Source: Actinacidiphila acidipaludis (GTDB lineage Bacteria > Actinomycetota > Actinomycetes > Streptomycetales > Streptomycetaceae). Taken from it: 54,103 nucleotides of DNA. The translations under genes were made by a program, and so were the position numbers. Each line of letters opens with the position of its first letter. Position 1 is the stretch's first letter. This document shows positions 25,731 to 34,166 of this stretch, one piece after another. The stretch lies in the NCBI RefSeq assembly GCF_019890725.1, contig NZ_JAINZZ010000053.1:1-54103 (forward strand). Reading direction: 5' to 3'. Below the pieces are notes generated by a model. That model was not told the DNA's origin, did not search any database, and saw only the letters and a list, made by a program, of their open reading frames with translations.

Positions 25731-26771
25731 TCAGGCGAGCGGTCGCGGCCCGGCTCCGGGCCCGGCGGAAGGCGGCCCGTGGCGGATGACGCGGGTGGGG
25801 ACGGTGACGCGACGGGCGGCCGGCGGCTGCCCGTCGCGCTGGTCGAGACGGTCGATCAGCAGGCGCGCCGCCTGCCGGCCGATCTCGTCGGCATCGTAGG
25901 AGACCAGCGTCAGCGGCAGGCCGAGCACATCGGAGAGTTCGAAGTCGTCGAACCCGGCCAGGGGAATGGTGGTCCCGGCCTTGTGGAGGGCCCGGATCGC
26001 GCCATGGCTGATGCGGTTGTTGGTGCAGAACAGCGCCGTGGGGCCGTCGGCCCGGTCCAGCAGTTCCGCGGCCGCCTGCTCCGCTGTGGCGGCGTCGACG
26101 AGACCCTGGCGGATCAAGGTGTTGTCCGGTTCGACGCCGGCTTCCTCGTGCGCCGCCCAGAACCCCCGCAGGCGCTCGGTCCCGGTGTACAGCGCGGGAG
26201 GGTTGCCGAGGAAGGCGATGCGGGTGTGCCCCTCGGCAAGGAGGGACGCGGTGGCCTCGCGGGCTCCGTGGAAGTCCTCGACCAGGACGCAGTCGGTGTC
26301 GAGGCCGGCCGGTGGCCGCGCAGCCAGCACGACGGGGACGTGGCGCATCGCATCCGCCAGATGCTTCTGCCGGCTCCCCGCGGGAACGACGATCAGCCCT
26401 TCGACCTGGTGGTCGATGAGGCCGTCGACCAGGCCGGGCTCCTTTTCGACCTGTTCGGCGGAGTTGCTGAGCACCACCCGGAAGCCGTACTCGGTGGCCA
26501 CTTCCTGGACTCCGAGCGCAAGACGCGAATAGAAGGGGTTGGCAAGGTTGGTGACGACCAGACCGATCATTCCGCTGCCGCCCAGCCGCAGGCTGCGTGC
26601 GGTCTCGTTGCGGCGGTAACCGAGCTGGTCCACCGCGGCGAACACCCGCTCGCGGGTCGCCTGGGACACCCCGGGATCGTTCTTGAGCACCCGTGAGACG
26701 GTCATGGCACTGACCTGCGCGAGCTTCCCGACGTCGTGCATCGTCGGGCCGCCGCCTCGCCGAGCGGTCAT
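25731..26771 (-). CDS. LacI-family transcriptional regulator of the mannan locus
   Basis: A 346-aa LacI/GalR regulator. The HTH is MHDVGKLAQVSAMTVSRVLK with hinge YRRNETARSLRLGGSGMIGL, followed by a periplasmic-binding-protein-like sugar domain (IGLVVTNLANPFYSRLALG, FCTNNRISHGAIRALH, PLAGFDDFELSDVLGLPLT). ATG 26771 is preceded by GGAGGAGAAG. It sits between the ROK kinase (44 bases) and GH125 (106 bases), so it is probably autoregulated and controls the divergent arms. The predicted inducer is mannose, mannose 6-phosphate or an oligomannoside (inference). Confidence 0.92.
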   Translation of the reverse strand: MTARRGGGPTMHDVGKLAQVSAMTVSRVLKNDPGVSQATRERVFAAVDQLGYRRNETARSLRLGGSGMIGLVVTNLANPFYSRLALGVQEVATEYGFRVVLSNSAEQVEKEPGLVDGLIDHQVEGLIVVPAGSRQKHLADAMRHVPVVLAARPPAGLDTDCVLVEDFHGAREATASLLAEGHTRIAFLGNPPALYTGTERLRGFWAAHEEAGVEPDNTLIRQGLVDAATAEQAAAELLDRADGPTALFCTNNRISHGAIRALHKAGTTIPLAGFDDFELSDVLGLPLTLVSYDADEIGRQAARLLIDRLDQRDGQPPAARRVTVPTRVIRHGPPSAGPGAGPRPLA

Positions 26772-26815
26772 GCCCCTTCTCCTCCCTGCGCTGGCCGGCG
26801 GCGGAGTCCCCGTCC

Positions 26816-27745
26816 TCATGCAGCGCCCGGTCCGTCCTGTACCCAGTGGGCGGCCCCGATCAGCGGAGCGTCCTCGGGCTGCGCGGCCGGCAGGACACTC
26901 ACCGCTGGTGTCCCGGCTGAAGCCAGTCCGCCGGCGAGCGCGGGGTGGATCAACTCCCACGACCGGGCTATGGATCCGCCGACGACCACCGCGCCGGCCT
27001 GGAAGCGGGTGATCCATGGAGCCAGGGCCCGGCCGAGCGTGTCGAAAGCGTAGCGGAAGACCTCCGAAGCGACAGCATCCCCTTCCCCGGCGCGAGCGGC
27101 GATCTCCCGGACGTCCGGAAGGTGACCGCCGGCGGGCAGGGCCGCGCGTGCGTAGTGCGCGCGGATGGCCCGGCGCGAGATCACGTCCTCCAGCGGCCGG
27201 CCGTCCACGGTCAGACGGTGCGCGTGTCCTTCGGGCGGCACCCGGTCACCGTCGTGGACGGGCCGGCCGGCCCGCAGGAACGAGGAACCCACGCCGGTGC
27301 CGAGCGTCAGGCACACCACGCGGTCGTGCCCGGCCGCGGCACCGGCGCGATACTCGCCGAGCGCGAAGGCGTCGGCGTCGTTCAGGAAGCACAGCCGCTC
27401 GGCGCGATCGGCCAGGCGCCGGCGCAGACCAGCCCCGACGTTCACGCCGGACAAGGACTCGAACTTCCCGATGCCCGTGAAGCGGCCGATCCCGGCGGTG
27501 TAGTCGAAGGGGCCGGGCATGGCCACCCCCCAGCGGGCCCGGTGCCCCGCGGGCAACTCCAGGGCGGCCCGGGCGATCGCGTCGAGGATGCCGTCAGCCG
27601 TGGCGTGCGACCCCAGCGACTTACGCGTCACCGAGGACGCGACGGGGCGAGCGGTGCCGGGGTCGACGAGAGCGGCGGTGACATGCGTCCCGCCGATCTC
27701 GAGCACGGGGATCGCCGCGAACGCACCCGTGGACGCAGCGGTCAC
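26816..27745 (-). CDS. ROK-family sugar kinase, probable mannokinase
   Basis: A 309-aa ROK protein. The ATP-binding phosphate-1 loop is LEIGGTHVTAALVD, the sugar-binding site is FLNDADAFALGEYRAG, and LTLGTGVGSSFLRAG is the adenosine-site loop. The CxCGxxGC zinc motif of typical ROK glucokinases is absent, replaced by EGHAHRLTVDGRPLEDVIS, so it belongs to the zinc-less branch. The GTG start (27745) overlaps the isomerase stop as GTGA. With ManA upstream and alpha-mannosidases around, the best guess is mannose phosphorylation to mannose 6-phosphate. Glucosamine or fructose kinase activity cannot be excluded. Confidence 0.86.
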   Translation of the reverse strand: MTAASTGAFAAIPVLEIGGTHVTAALVDPGTARPVASSVTRKSLGSHATADGILDAIARAALELPAGHRARWGVAMPGPFDYTAGIGRFTGIGKFESLSGVNVGAGLRRRLADRAERLCFLNDADAFALGEYRAGAAAGHDRVVCLTLGTGVGSSFLRAGRPVHDGDRVPPEGHAHRLTVDGRPLEDVISRRAIRAHYARAALPAGGHLPDVREIAARAGEGDAVASEVFRYAFDTLGRALAPWITRFQAGAVVVGGSIARSWELIHPALAGGLASAGTPAVSVLPAAQPEDAPLIGAAHWVQDGPGAA

Positions 27746-29466
27746 GGCTCGACCACCAGGGCCTTCACGACGCACACCTCGTCGGAGCCCACGGAGCGCA
27801 CGCGGTAGGCGCCCACCGCCGCGGGCACGGTGAGGGTCTCCGCGAAGGCCAGGAAGTGTGTGCGGCCGTCGGCGGTCTCGATGACAGCGCCCTGGCCCGC
27901 CGCGAGGTTGAGGATGTGGAAGCGGCCGGCGGTGTCGTCGGCGATCTCGGCACCGGGGGCGACGACGAGACGGTGCACCGCGTAGAACATCTCCGGCAGC
28001 GCGCCGATGACCTCCTCGCGCCACCCCTCGCCGGCGCGCAACGTGCGCGGCTGCTGGATCAGGTCCTTCGTCACGTCCTCCCCGCGCCGGGTGGCGTCCA
28101 GATTGGCGAAGCCGTGTTCGTAGGGCAGAGGCCGGGACGCGCCGTTGGCGTCCTTGCGGAGCCAGTCGTAGAAGCGCAGCGAGTACAGGTAGGGCGTCGC
28201 ACTCACCTCCAGCACCAGATTGCCGGCCCCCGAGGCGTGCGGAGTACCCGCGGGGATCATGAACAGCTGACCGACCCTGGCGGGGTGGGCCTGTACATGG
28301 TCCTCCACCGGCATCGGGGTGCCGTCGGCTATGGCGTCCTCCACCTGTCGGCGCATGGTGTCGAGATCCGCGTGCTCGGTCAGGCCGAGCAGCACCTTCG
28401 ACCCCGGCGCCCCGGCCGTGACGTAGTACGTCTCGTGCTGGGTGTACGGCCAGCCGAACACCTCCCGCATGTACCGCTCCTGCGGATGGCAGTGCAGCGA
28501 CAGGTTGCCGCCTCCCATCGTGTCGAGGTAGTCGAACCGGATGGGGAACGAGGTGCCGAAACGGCGGTGCACCTCCCGGCCCAGCATGTCCTCGGGGTGC
28601 AGCACGCACAGCAACTGGAAGGGGACCTCGACGTGCGCTCCGCTCCGCTCGCCGATGAGGACTCCCGCTTCGGGAGCGATCAACTCGTAGCCCAGGGCGG
28701 TGTTGCCGGCCTGCGGGGTGAAGCCCAGTTCGCTTGCCGCCCACCGGCCTCCCCACGGAGTGGAGTTGAAGTACGGGCGGGTGCGCACCGGGCCACGGGC
28801 CAGGTGCGCCAGGGTACGGCGCAGGGCGGCCCCGTCCAGTGACGCCGGCGCGTGCGCATCCTGCAGATCGATCCACCGGTCGACCCGGCGGGCGATCGCA
28901 TCGCGGTGCCGGTCCTGTACCGGCCAGTCGGTGTAGAACAGGCGCACCAGATCACCCGGCTCGCCGGGGCGGCCCAGATTGACGCCGACCGGCAGGTCCT
29001 CGTGCGCCACGGCTGCCTCGGCGTATCGCTTGGGCAGGTCCGCGTACCACAGTACGTCCGGCTCGCAGAGCGCGGCACCGGGACCGAACACCACCACCAC
29101 GACGCCGCCGTCCACGGGTTTCACCGGCCGGGGCACGGCGTCGAACAGGTCGGCGGCCTGCGCCTCCGACAGCGGGGTGAAGAACCGGTCGTGCTCGGGG
29201 ACGGGGCGGGCGGACAGCCGCTCGGCAGCCGACGGCGCGTAGTGACCGCGCACGTCCAGCAGGTCGGCGTCCCACCCCGCGGAGCGCAGAGCCGCCGCCA
29301 GGCCCTCGGCCAGCGCATCCCAGTCCGCCGCGGCAGGACCGTCCACCGACAGGACGAGCGGGCCGGCCGGCAGTGCGGCGACCGCGGCCGGCCAGCCGGC
29401 GATGACCTGTCCGGCAACCGGCCCGTAGCTGGGGTGGGGATCGTACGAACGAGACGCGGGCTGCAC
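27742..29466 (-). CDS. Mannose-6-phosphate isomerase (class I-like) with an N-terminal P-loop-like extension
   Basis: At 574 aa it is much longer than ManA (about 300-400 aa). The C-terminal part (about 235-574) is cupin-type: NLSLHCHPQERYMREVF, HETYYVTAGAPGSKVLLGL, MIPAGTPHASGAGNLVLE and SATPYLYSLRFYDWLR. The usual LSVQVHP metal Gln is replaced by His. The N-terminal 230 residues look like a degenerate nucleoside/uridine-kinase-type P-loop fold (VLSVDGPAAADWDALAEGLA, VVFGPGAALCEPDVLWYAD) but lack the GxxxxGK(S/T) lysine. GTG 29466 follows GAGGAGCCGAT. It should convert mannose 6-phosphate to fructose 6-phosphate. It is first in the leftward operon and overlaps the ROK gene. The fusion's purpose is unknown. 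Confidence 0.85.
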   Translation of the reverse strand: MQPASRSYDPHPSYGPVAGQVIAGWPAAVAALPAGPLVLSVDGPAAADWDALAEGLAAALRSAGWDADLLDVRGHYAPSAAERLSARPVPEHDRFFTPLSEAQAADLFDAVPRPVKPVDGGVVVVVFGPGAALCEPDVLWYADLPKRYAEAAVAHEDLPVGVNLGRPGEPGDLVRLFYTDWPVQDRHRDAIARRVDRWIDLQDAHAPASLDGAALRRTLAHLARGPVRTRPYFNSTPWGGRWAASELGFTPQAGNTALGYELIAPEAGVLIGERSGAHVEVPFQLLCVLHPEDMLGREVHRRFGTSFPIRFDYLDTMGGGNLSLHCHPQERYMREVFGWPYTQHETYYVTAGAPGSKVLLGLTEHADLDTMRRQVEDAIADGTPMPVEDHVQAHPARVGQLFMIPAGTPHASGAGNLVLEVSATPYLYSLRFYDWLRKDANGASRPLPYEHGFANLDATRRGEDVTKDLIQQPRTLRAGEGWREEVIGALPEMFYAVHRLVVAPGAEIADDTAGRFHILNLAAGQGAVIETADGRTHFLAFAETLTVPAAVGAYRVRSVGSDEVCVVKALVVEP

Positions 29467-29496
29467 ATCGGCTCCTCAGTAGGCACCACGAAGTGC

Positions 29497-29508
29497 GTTA
29501 ACGATAAC
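29497..29508. promoter_or_regulatory. Candidate LacI operator GTTAACGATAAC
   Basis: The site GTTAACGATAAC is a near-palindrome (GTTAA-CG-ATAAC; GTTA/TAAC arms) centred on CG at 29502-29503, the style of LacI/GalR operators. It sits 30 bases upstream of the ManA start in the divergent intergenic region. A GTTAAC half-site at 29651-29656 is a possible second site near the rightward operon. Unproven. Confidence 0.5.
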
Positions 29509-29761
29509 AGTCGGTGGCCGAAACGGTCCACACTTCGTCTGCGGTGGATCTTCATTCCATTCATGGGGTTTGAGCTGCGAAGATGTCGTGATGCCGAACT
29601 GGGAATCCGTTCGTTCGGCACCGAGGCCTTGCTACCAACGGAATGGTGTCGTTAACCTCCACGCAACGTGCACTCGGTGACCCGGGGGATTGGCGGGTCC
29701 ACGTATGCCCCGTGGTTCCCATCCGGCCGTAGCAGGTGGCCCGATTCGGTGAAGGTGATCA

Positions 29762-31075
29762 ATGTCAGCATCGGGCAGGACCCGCCGTGCGGCCGCGCCG
29801 CTCGCCCGGCGCAGCTTCCTCGCCGGGACGGCCGCCGCCGCGGCCGCTCTCGCGCTACAGGGGTGCGCTCGCGGGGAGAGCACGTCCGCGCAGCCGGGGA
29901 CCACGAGCCTCTCCAACGACAACGCCACCTGGGACGAGGGGTACCGCTCCGCCGGGCGAGCGCTGAAAGCGATCACCGGCAGTGCGCTACGGCCGTTGTC
30001 CAACCCCTCGGTGACCTCGTACCAGCAGGTCGTTCAGATGACCCTGCAGACGTCCAAGGCCTCCGACCTGGTCAAATGGGCCTCCGGATACCAGCTGAAG
30101 CGCTTGGCGCGCACGGACGGGCTGACCGACCTGACAGGGGTCTGGGACCGGTACGTCTCCAAGGGGTGGGTGCGCGACGCGTCCCGGGACGCGGCGTCCT
30201 ATCGCGGCAAGGTCTACGGCATCCCGCTGTACGAGTCGTACTACGTGCTGTTCTACAGCAAGCCGGTGTTCGCGAAGCTGGGGCTGTCGGCACCGGGCAG
30301 CTGGGCCGAGCTGCTGCACTGCGCTGAGGTCCTCAAACGCAACGGGATCACGCCGTTCCTTGCCAGCCAGGTCGGCGGCTGGCCCGCGATCGAGTGGTTC
30401 CAGGAGCTGGTCACCAAGGTCGATCCCCGCTTCTACCAGAAGCTGGTGACCGGCCAGGCCTCGTACACCGACGCCCCGGCCCGCCGGGCGATGGACATCT
30501 GGCAGGACTTCATGCGCAAGGGCTGGATGACGTCACCCGACTTCGACCAGGCGCGCGGCCCCGGCGCGCTGAAGTCCGGCACGGTCGGTATGTTCCTCCA
30601 CGGCACGTGGCAGGCCCAGGGGATGACCGCCGTCGGCATGAAGCCGGGCGTCGACTACGGCGCCTGCATCCTGCCCACCGTGCAGCCCTCCACCCCCAAG
30701 AGCGTGATCGCCGAGTCGGGAGTCTTCGTCGTCCCCCGCCGCGCGTCGTCCCACGGCGCGGCCATGGCCAACGTCGGTGCCTGGCTCGACCCCTCGGTCC
30801 AACGGGTCTGGAGCGACTTCCTGCAGGACAGCTCGGCGAACCCCACCGTGCGTTCGGGCAACCCGGTCGTCGCGCAGCTGCAGCAGGACATCGCCCGGGA
30901 GCACCGGATCCCGCTGATCCGCTACTGGGAGGCCAGCCCGCCGAGCCTCATCCAGGGCAACACCGACGACCTGGGCGGCTTCATGGCAGGACAGACATCC
31001 CCGGCCACCACGCTGCGCCGGATGCAGGAGCGTGCACGAGACGAATGGGCGGCCTGGAGGCGTGACGAGGCATGA
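29762..31075 (+). CDS. Sugar ABC transporter substrate-binding lipoprotein
   Basis: A 437-aa family-1-like solute-binding protein. The twin-Arg and hydrophobic stretch ARRSFLAGTAAAAAALAL ends in the lipobox LQGC (Cys35), so a Tat-exported lipoprotein is predicted. Binding-fold landmarks: YRGKVYGIPLYESYYVLFYS, ELLHCAEVLKRNGITPFLAS, and an aromatic MFLHGTWQAQGM. Upstream GAAGGTGA is the ribosome-binding site. It overlaps the first permease by ATGA (31072-31075). It is the first gene of the rightward arm and likely binds alpha-oligomannosides released by GH76. Confidence 0.9.
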   Translation: MSASGRTRRAAAPLARRSFLAGTAAAAAALALQGCARGESTSAQPGTTSLSNDNATWDEGYRSAGRALKAITGSALRPLSNPSVTSYQQVVQMTLQTSKASDLVKWASGYQLKRLARTDGLTDLTGVWDRYVSKGWVRDASRDAASYRGKVYGIPLYESYYVLFYSKPVFAKLGLSAPGSWAELLHCAEVLKRNGITPFLASQVGGWPAIEWFQELVTKVDPRFYQKLVTGQASYTDAPARRAMDIWQDFMRKGWMTSPDFDQARGPGALKSGTVGMFLHGTWQAQGMTAVGMKPGVDYGACILPTVQPSTPKSVIAESGVFVVPRRASSHGAAMANVGAWLDPSVQRVWSDFLQDSSANPTVRSGNPVVAQLQQDIAREHRIPLIRYWEASPPSLIQGNTDDLGGFMAGQTSPATTLRRMQERARDEWAAWRRDEA

Positions 31076-32034
31076 GCACTTCGACAACAGACCGAGAACT
31101 CCCCGCCACCGGCGGCGGAATGCCGGCAGCGCCTGCCGGCGGTGCGGGGCGTACGCCGAGGTCCCGTCCCTGGCTCAGCACGCGTGAACGTCTCACGGCG
31201 GGCACGTTCATGGCCCCGGCGGTGCTCCTGGTCGTGGCGTTCCTGCTCGCCCCGTTCGTCTGGACGATCTACCGCAGCTTCTTCAGCGACTCCCGCACCT
31301 CGCCCTTCAGCTGGTTCGACAACTACTCGCGGTTCGCCTCCGATCCCGCGCTGACCCGCTCCGTCCAGAACACACTGATGTGGGTGGTGGGAACGGTCCT
31401 GCTCCCCTTCGTGCTGGGCCTCGCCATCGCCTGCATGACCAACGCGACCCGCTGGTCCCGCGCCGCACGACTGTGCGTGGTACTTCCCTACGCGCTCTCG
31501 GGCGCCGCGGTGGCGGTGGTGTGGAACTTCATGCTCACCACCGATGGCGCGGTCAACCAGGTCCTGACGAACCTGCACCTGGGCTCGCTGGCACACGGAT
31601 GGCTGCTGACCTGGCCCGGCAACACCATCGTGATGATCCTGGCCAACGCCTGGCAGGCCACCGGCGTGGCCGTCATCCTCTTCCTGGTCGGCCTGCAGTC
31701 CATCCCGCCGGAGACTCTCGAGGCGGGAGCGCTCGACGGTGCGGGGAGCTGGCAGCAGTTCCGTCACATCGTCCTGCCGCAGCTCAGGCCGGTGTCGATC
31801 ATCGTCATCGGCATGAGCCTCGTCAACGGTCTCAAGTCGTTCGACCTGATCTGGGTCCTCACCCAGGGCGGTCCCGGCCGGGCCACGGAGACCCTCGCGG
31901 TGTCCATGTACAACGAGACCTTCCTGGAACTGCGGCCCGGCGTGGGAGCGGCCATCGCGGTCGTCCTCACCGTGATCGTGCTGGCGGCCTCCTGGCTCTA
32001 CCTCCGCCGTCAGCTGGACGTGAAAGGCGAATGA
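31072..32034 (+). CDS. Sugar ABC transporter permease (MalF-type)
   Basis: A 320-aa permease with six predicted helices (for example FMAPAVLLVVAFLLAPFVWT and NTIVMILANAWQATGVAVIL). The EAA loop that contacts the ATPase is PPETLEAGALDGAGSWQQFR followed by HIVLPQLRP. An N-terminal polar stretch of 40 residues precedes the first helix. It is translationally coupled to the binding protein and to the second permease (ATGA at 32031-32034). No ATPase gene is in this locus. Confidence 0.93.
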   Translation: MSTSTTDRELPATGGGMPAAPAGGAGRTPRSRPWLSTRERLTAGTFMAPAVLLVVAFLLAPFVWTIYRSFFSDSRTSPFSWFDNYSRFASDPALTRSVQNTLMWVVGTVLLPFVLGLAIACMTNATRWSRAARLCVVLPYALSGAAVAVVWNFMLTTDGAVNQVLTNLHLGSLAHGWLLTWPGNTIVMILANAWQATGVAVILFLVGLQSIPPETLEAGALDGAGSWQQFRHIVLPQLRPVSIIVIGMSLVNGLKSFDLIWVLTQGGPGRATETLAVSMYNETFLELRPGVGAAIAVVLTVIVLAASWLYLRRQLDVKGE

Positions 32035-32852
32035 CCATGCCCCTTGGCCGAGTTCTGCGCAACGGCACCGTCGTGGTACTGGCCGTGCTGTGGCTGGTTC
32101 CCACCTGGCTCCTCGTGGTCAACGCACTGGTGCCGGCAGGCGACTACTCCGGCAGCCCGCACTGGCTGCCCGGGCACGTCGGACTGTTCGGCAACATGTC
32201 CCAGGCCTGGGACAAGGCCAACCTCGGGCCGGCGTTCGGCAACAGCGCGCTGTACGCCACGGTCAGCGCCGTGGCCGCCGTGGTCGTGGCCACCGGTGCC
32301 GCCTTCGCCACGGTCATCATGCCGGTCAAGCGCCGCGTGCTGTGGTTCTGGGTGATCTACTCCGGCACCCTGCTGCCCCTGCAGGTCTTCATCCGGCCGC
32401 TGTTCGTGTCGTACGCCCGGTCGTCGCTGTACGACACCCAGATCGGCCTCGTTCTGATCTACACCGCGATCGCGGTTCCGTTCGCCTTCTTCGTCATGCG
32501 CAACTACGCGCTGACGCTGCCGCGTGAGGTCGTGGAGGCCGCACGGATGGACGGCGCGTCGTGGTGGCGGGTGTTCTGGCAGATCCACGTCCCGCTGACC
32601 AGGTCCGCGATGATCGCGGTGTTCGTCTTCCAGTTCGTGGCCGTCTGGAACGACCTGATGTTCGGCATCACGCTCACCACGAGCCGCAACATCCGGCCCG
32701 TCATGGCCGCCCTCGCCGATCTGCAGGGCAACTACTCCAACGTCGGGCCGCCGGTCGTGCTGGCCGGCGCCCTCCTGGTCTCCGTGCCGACCCTGGTCCT
32801 GTTCGTCTCCGCACAGCGCTACTTCGTCAGCAGCCTGAAGATCCACCAATGA
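32031..32852 (+). CDS. Sugar ABC transporter permease (MalG-type)
   Basis: A 273-aa permease. Six helices including LPLGRVLRNGTVVVLAVLWL/VPTWLLVVNALV and LLPLQVFIRPLFVSYARSSL. The EAA motif is LPREVVEAARMDGASWWRVF, followed by IHVPLTRSAMI. The C-terminus ends in the family's SLKIHQ-like tail. It pairs with the MalF-type permease to form the membrane channel. A multi-sugar ATPase such as MsiK, encoded elsewhere, would energise it (inferred from the known CUT1 systems of Streptomyces). Confidence 0.93.
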   Translation: MTMPLGRVLRNGTVVVLAVLWLVPTWLLVVNALVPAGDYSGSPHWLPGHVGLFGNMSQAWDKANLGPAFGNSALYATVSAVAAVVVATGAAFATVIMPVKRRVLWFWVIYSGTLLPLQVFIRPLFVSYARSSLYDTQIGLVLIYTAIAVPFAFFVMRNYALTLPREVVEAARMDGASWWRVFWQIHVPLTRSAMIAVFVFQFVAVWNDLMFGITLTTSRNIRPVMAALADLQGNYSNVGPPVVLAGALLVSVPTLVLFVSAQRYFVSSLKIHQ

Positions 32853-32889
32853 CCCCCGCACGCCTCCTCCTCGCTGCCAAGGGAACACC

Positions 32890-34107
32890 ATGCTGAGATC
32901 TCTGCTCCGCCACGCCACGGTGACCGCCGTCTGCTCCGGGCTGCTGTGGACCGCCGTCCCCGCACAGGCGCAGACCGCTCCCCACACCATCCAGTCCGCG
33001 CAGTGGGCCGACCGCGCCACCGAGGCCTACCGCGCCCTGCAGGCCGACCTCTACCAGGGCCCCGACGCGCACGGCCTGTACCTCGAACGCACGCCCCGGC
33101 AGTCCGGAGACCCCGAGCACTCCTACCTGTGGCCGATGCGGGAGGCCACGGCAGCGGCCGTGGACATGCAGCGCCTCCCGAACACCGGCCGGGACTACCG
33201 CCAGGACGCGGCCGCGCGCTTCGGCACCGTCGAACTGTACTTCGCCGCCGGCGACCGGCCGGGCTACCAGTCCTACCTGCCCGCGCCCCTGGGGACGGGC
33301 GGCGACGCCTACTACGACGACAACGCCGTGGTGGGTCTGAGCGAGCTCGACCAGTACGAGGCCACCCGCGACGAAACCTACCTCCGCCGGGCCGAGCAGA
33401 TCGTGCCCGTCGTCACGCGTGCCTGGGACGACGACGGCGCCAAGACCTGCCCGGGCGGGATGGACTGGTTCGACTCGCCCCGCAACAGCATCCGCGCCAC
33501 CAACGTCACCTCGCTGTCCGCCCAACTGGCCGCCAGGCTCTACGCGGACACCCACGACCGCGGCTACCTGGACGCCGCCGAGAAGTGGTACGGGTGGGTC
33601 CACGCGTGCATGCGGCAGGCGCCGGGCCTGTACGTCAACGACCGCGGCGACGACGGCAGTACGGACCCGACCCTGTGGACCTACAACTCGGGATCCATGA
33701 TCGGCGCGGCCGTCGCCCTGTACCGCGGCACCGGCAACGCCGACTACCTGAACAAGGCCGTCGAGGACGCCCGCGCCTCGCTGGCCTACTGGACGCAGGA
33801 CAGCCGCCTGCACGACCAGCCGGCCATCTTCAACGCCTTCTACTTCAAGGACCTGCTGACCCTGGACGCGGTGCGCCCCGACCCCGCGTACCTGCGGGCC
33901 GTCAGCGCCTACGCGGACAGCACGTACGCCACCAACCGGGACGCCGCAACCGGTCTGTTCCGCTTCCAGCCCTCGGGCGGGGGCGACTACGACCCCGCCG
34001 CTCCGGCCGAGACCCTCGAACAGTCCGCCATGGTGCAGATCTTCGCCGTCCTGGCCCGCGCCACCCGGGACGACGACCACCAGCCCGGGCACCGACCGCA
34101 CTCCTGA
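32890..34107 (+). CDS. Secreted GH76 endo-alpha-1,6-mannanase
   Basis: A 405-aa protein with a Sec signal peptide (MLRSLLRHATVTAVCSGLLW, ending AQAQ). The GH76 (alpha/alpha)6 barrel carries the catalytic Asp pair in DAYYDDNAVVGLSELDQY (D143 and D144). Further family blocks are SYLWPMREATAAAVDMQ, DWFDSPRNSIRATNVTSLSA and LWTYNSGSMIGAAVALYR. GH76 enzymes hydrolyse the alpha-1,6-mannan backbone of fungal cell walls and related actinobacterial mannans. It is the third-to-last step of the rightward operon and the likely extracellular start of the pathway. Confidence 0.92.
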   Translation: MLRSLLRHATVTAVCSGLLWTAVPAQAQTAPHTIQSAQWADRATEAYRALQADLYQGPDAHGLYLERTPRQSGDPEHSYLWPMREATAAAVDMQRLPNTGRDYRQDAAARFGTVELYFAAGDRPGYQSYLPAPLGTGGDAYYDDNAVVGLSELDQYEATRDETYLRRAEQIVPVVTRAWDDDGAKTCPGGMDWFDSPRNSIRATNVTSLSAQLAARLYADTHDRGYLDAAEKWYGWVHACMRQAPGLYVNDRGDDGSTDPTLWTYNSGSMIGAAVALYRGTGNADYLNKAVEDARASLAYWTQDSRLHDQPAIFNAFYFKDLLTLDAVRPDPAYLRAVSAYADSTYATNRDAATGLFRFQPSGGGDYDPAAPAETLEQSAMVQIFAVLARATRDDDHQPGHRPHS

Positions 34108-34166
34108 CACACGCCGCGGCCCCGCCAGGCACCACCAGCCCTCAACGCAAAGGACCAGCACGCACC

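Noticed and set aside
32946..34166. A long plus-strand open frame continuous with the GH38 gene, upstream of its ATG
   Set aside because: It is antisense-free but lies in a different frame on top of the GH76 gene, whose signal peptide, catalytic DD and codon bias are clear. The 34167 ATG gives the standard GH38 N-terminus.
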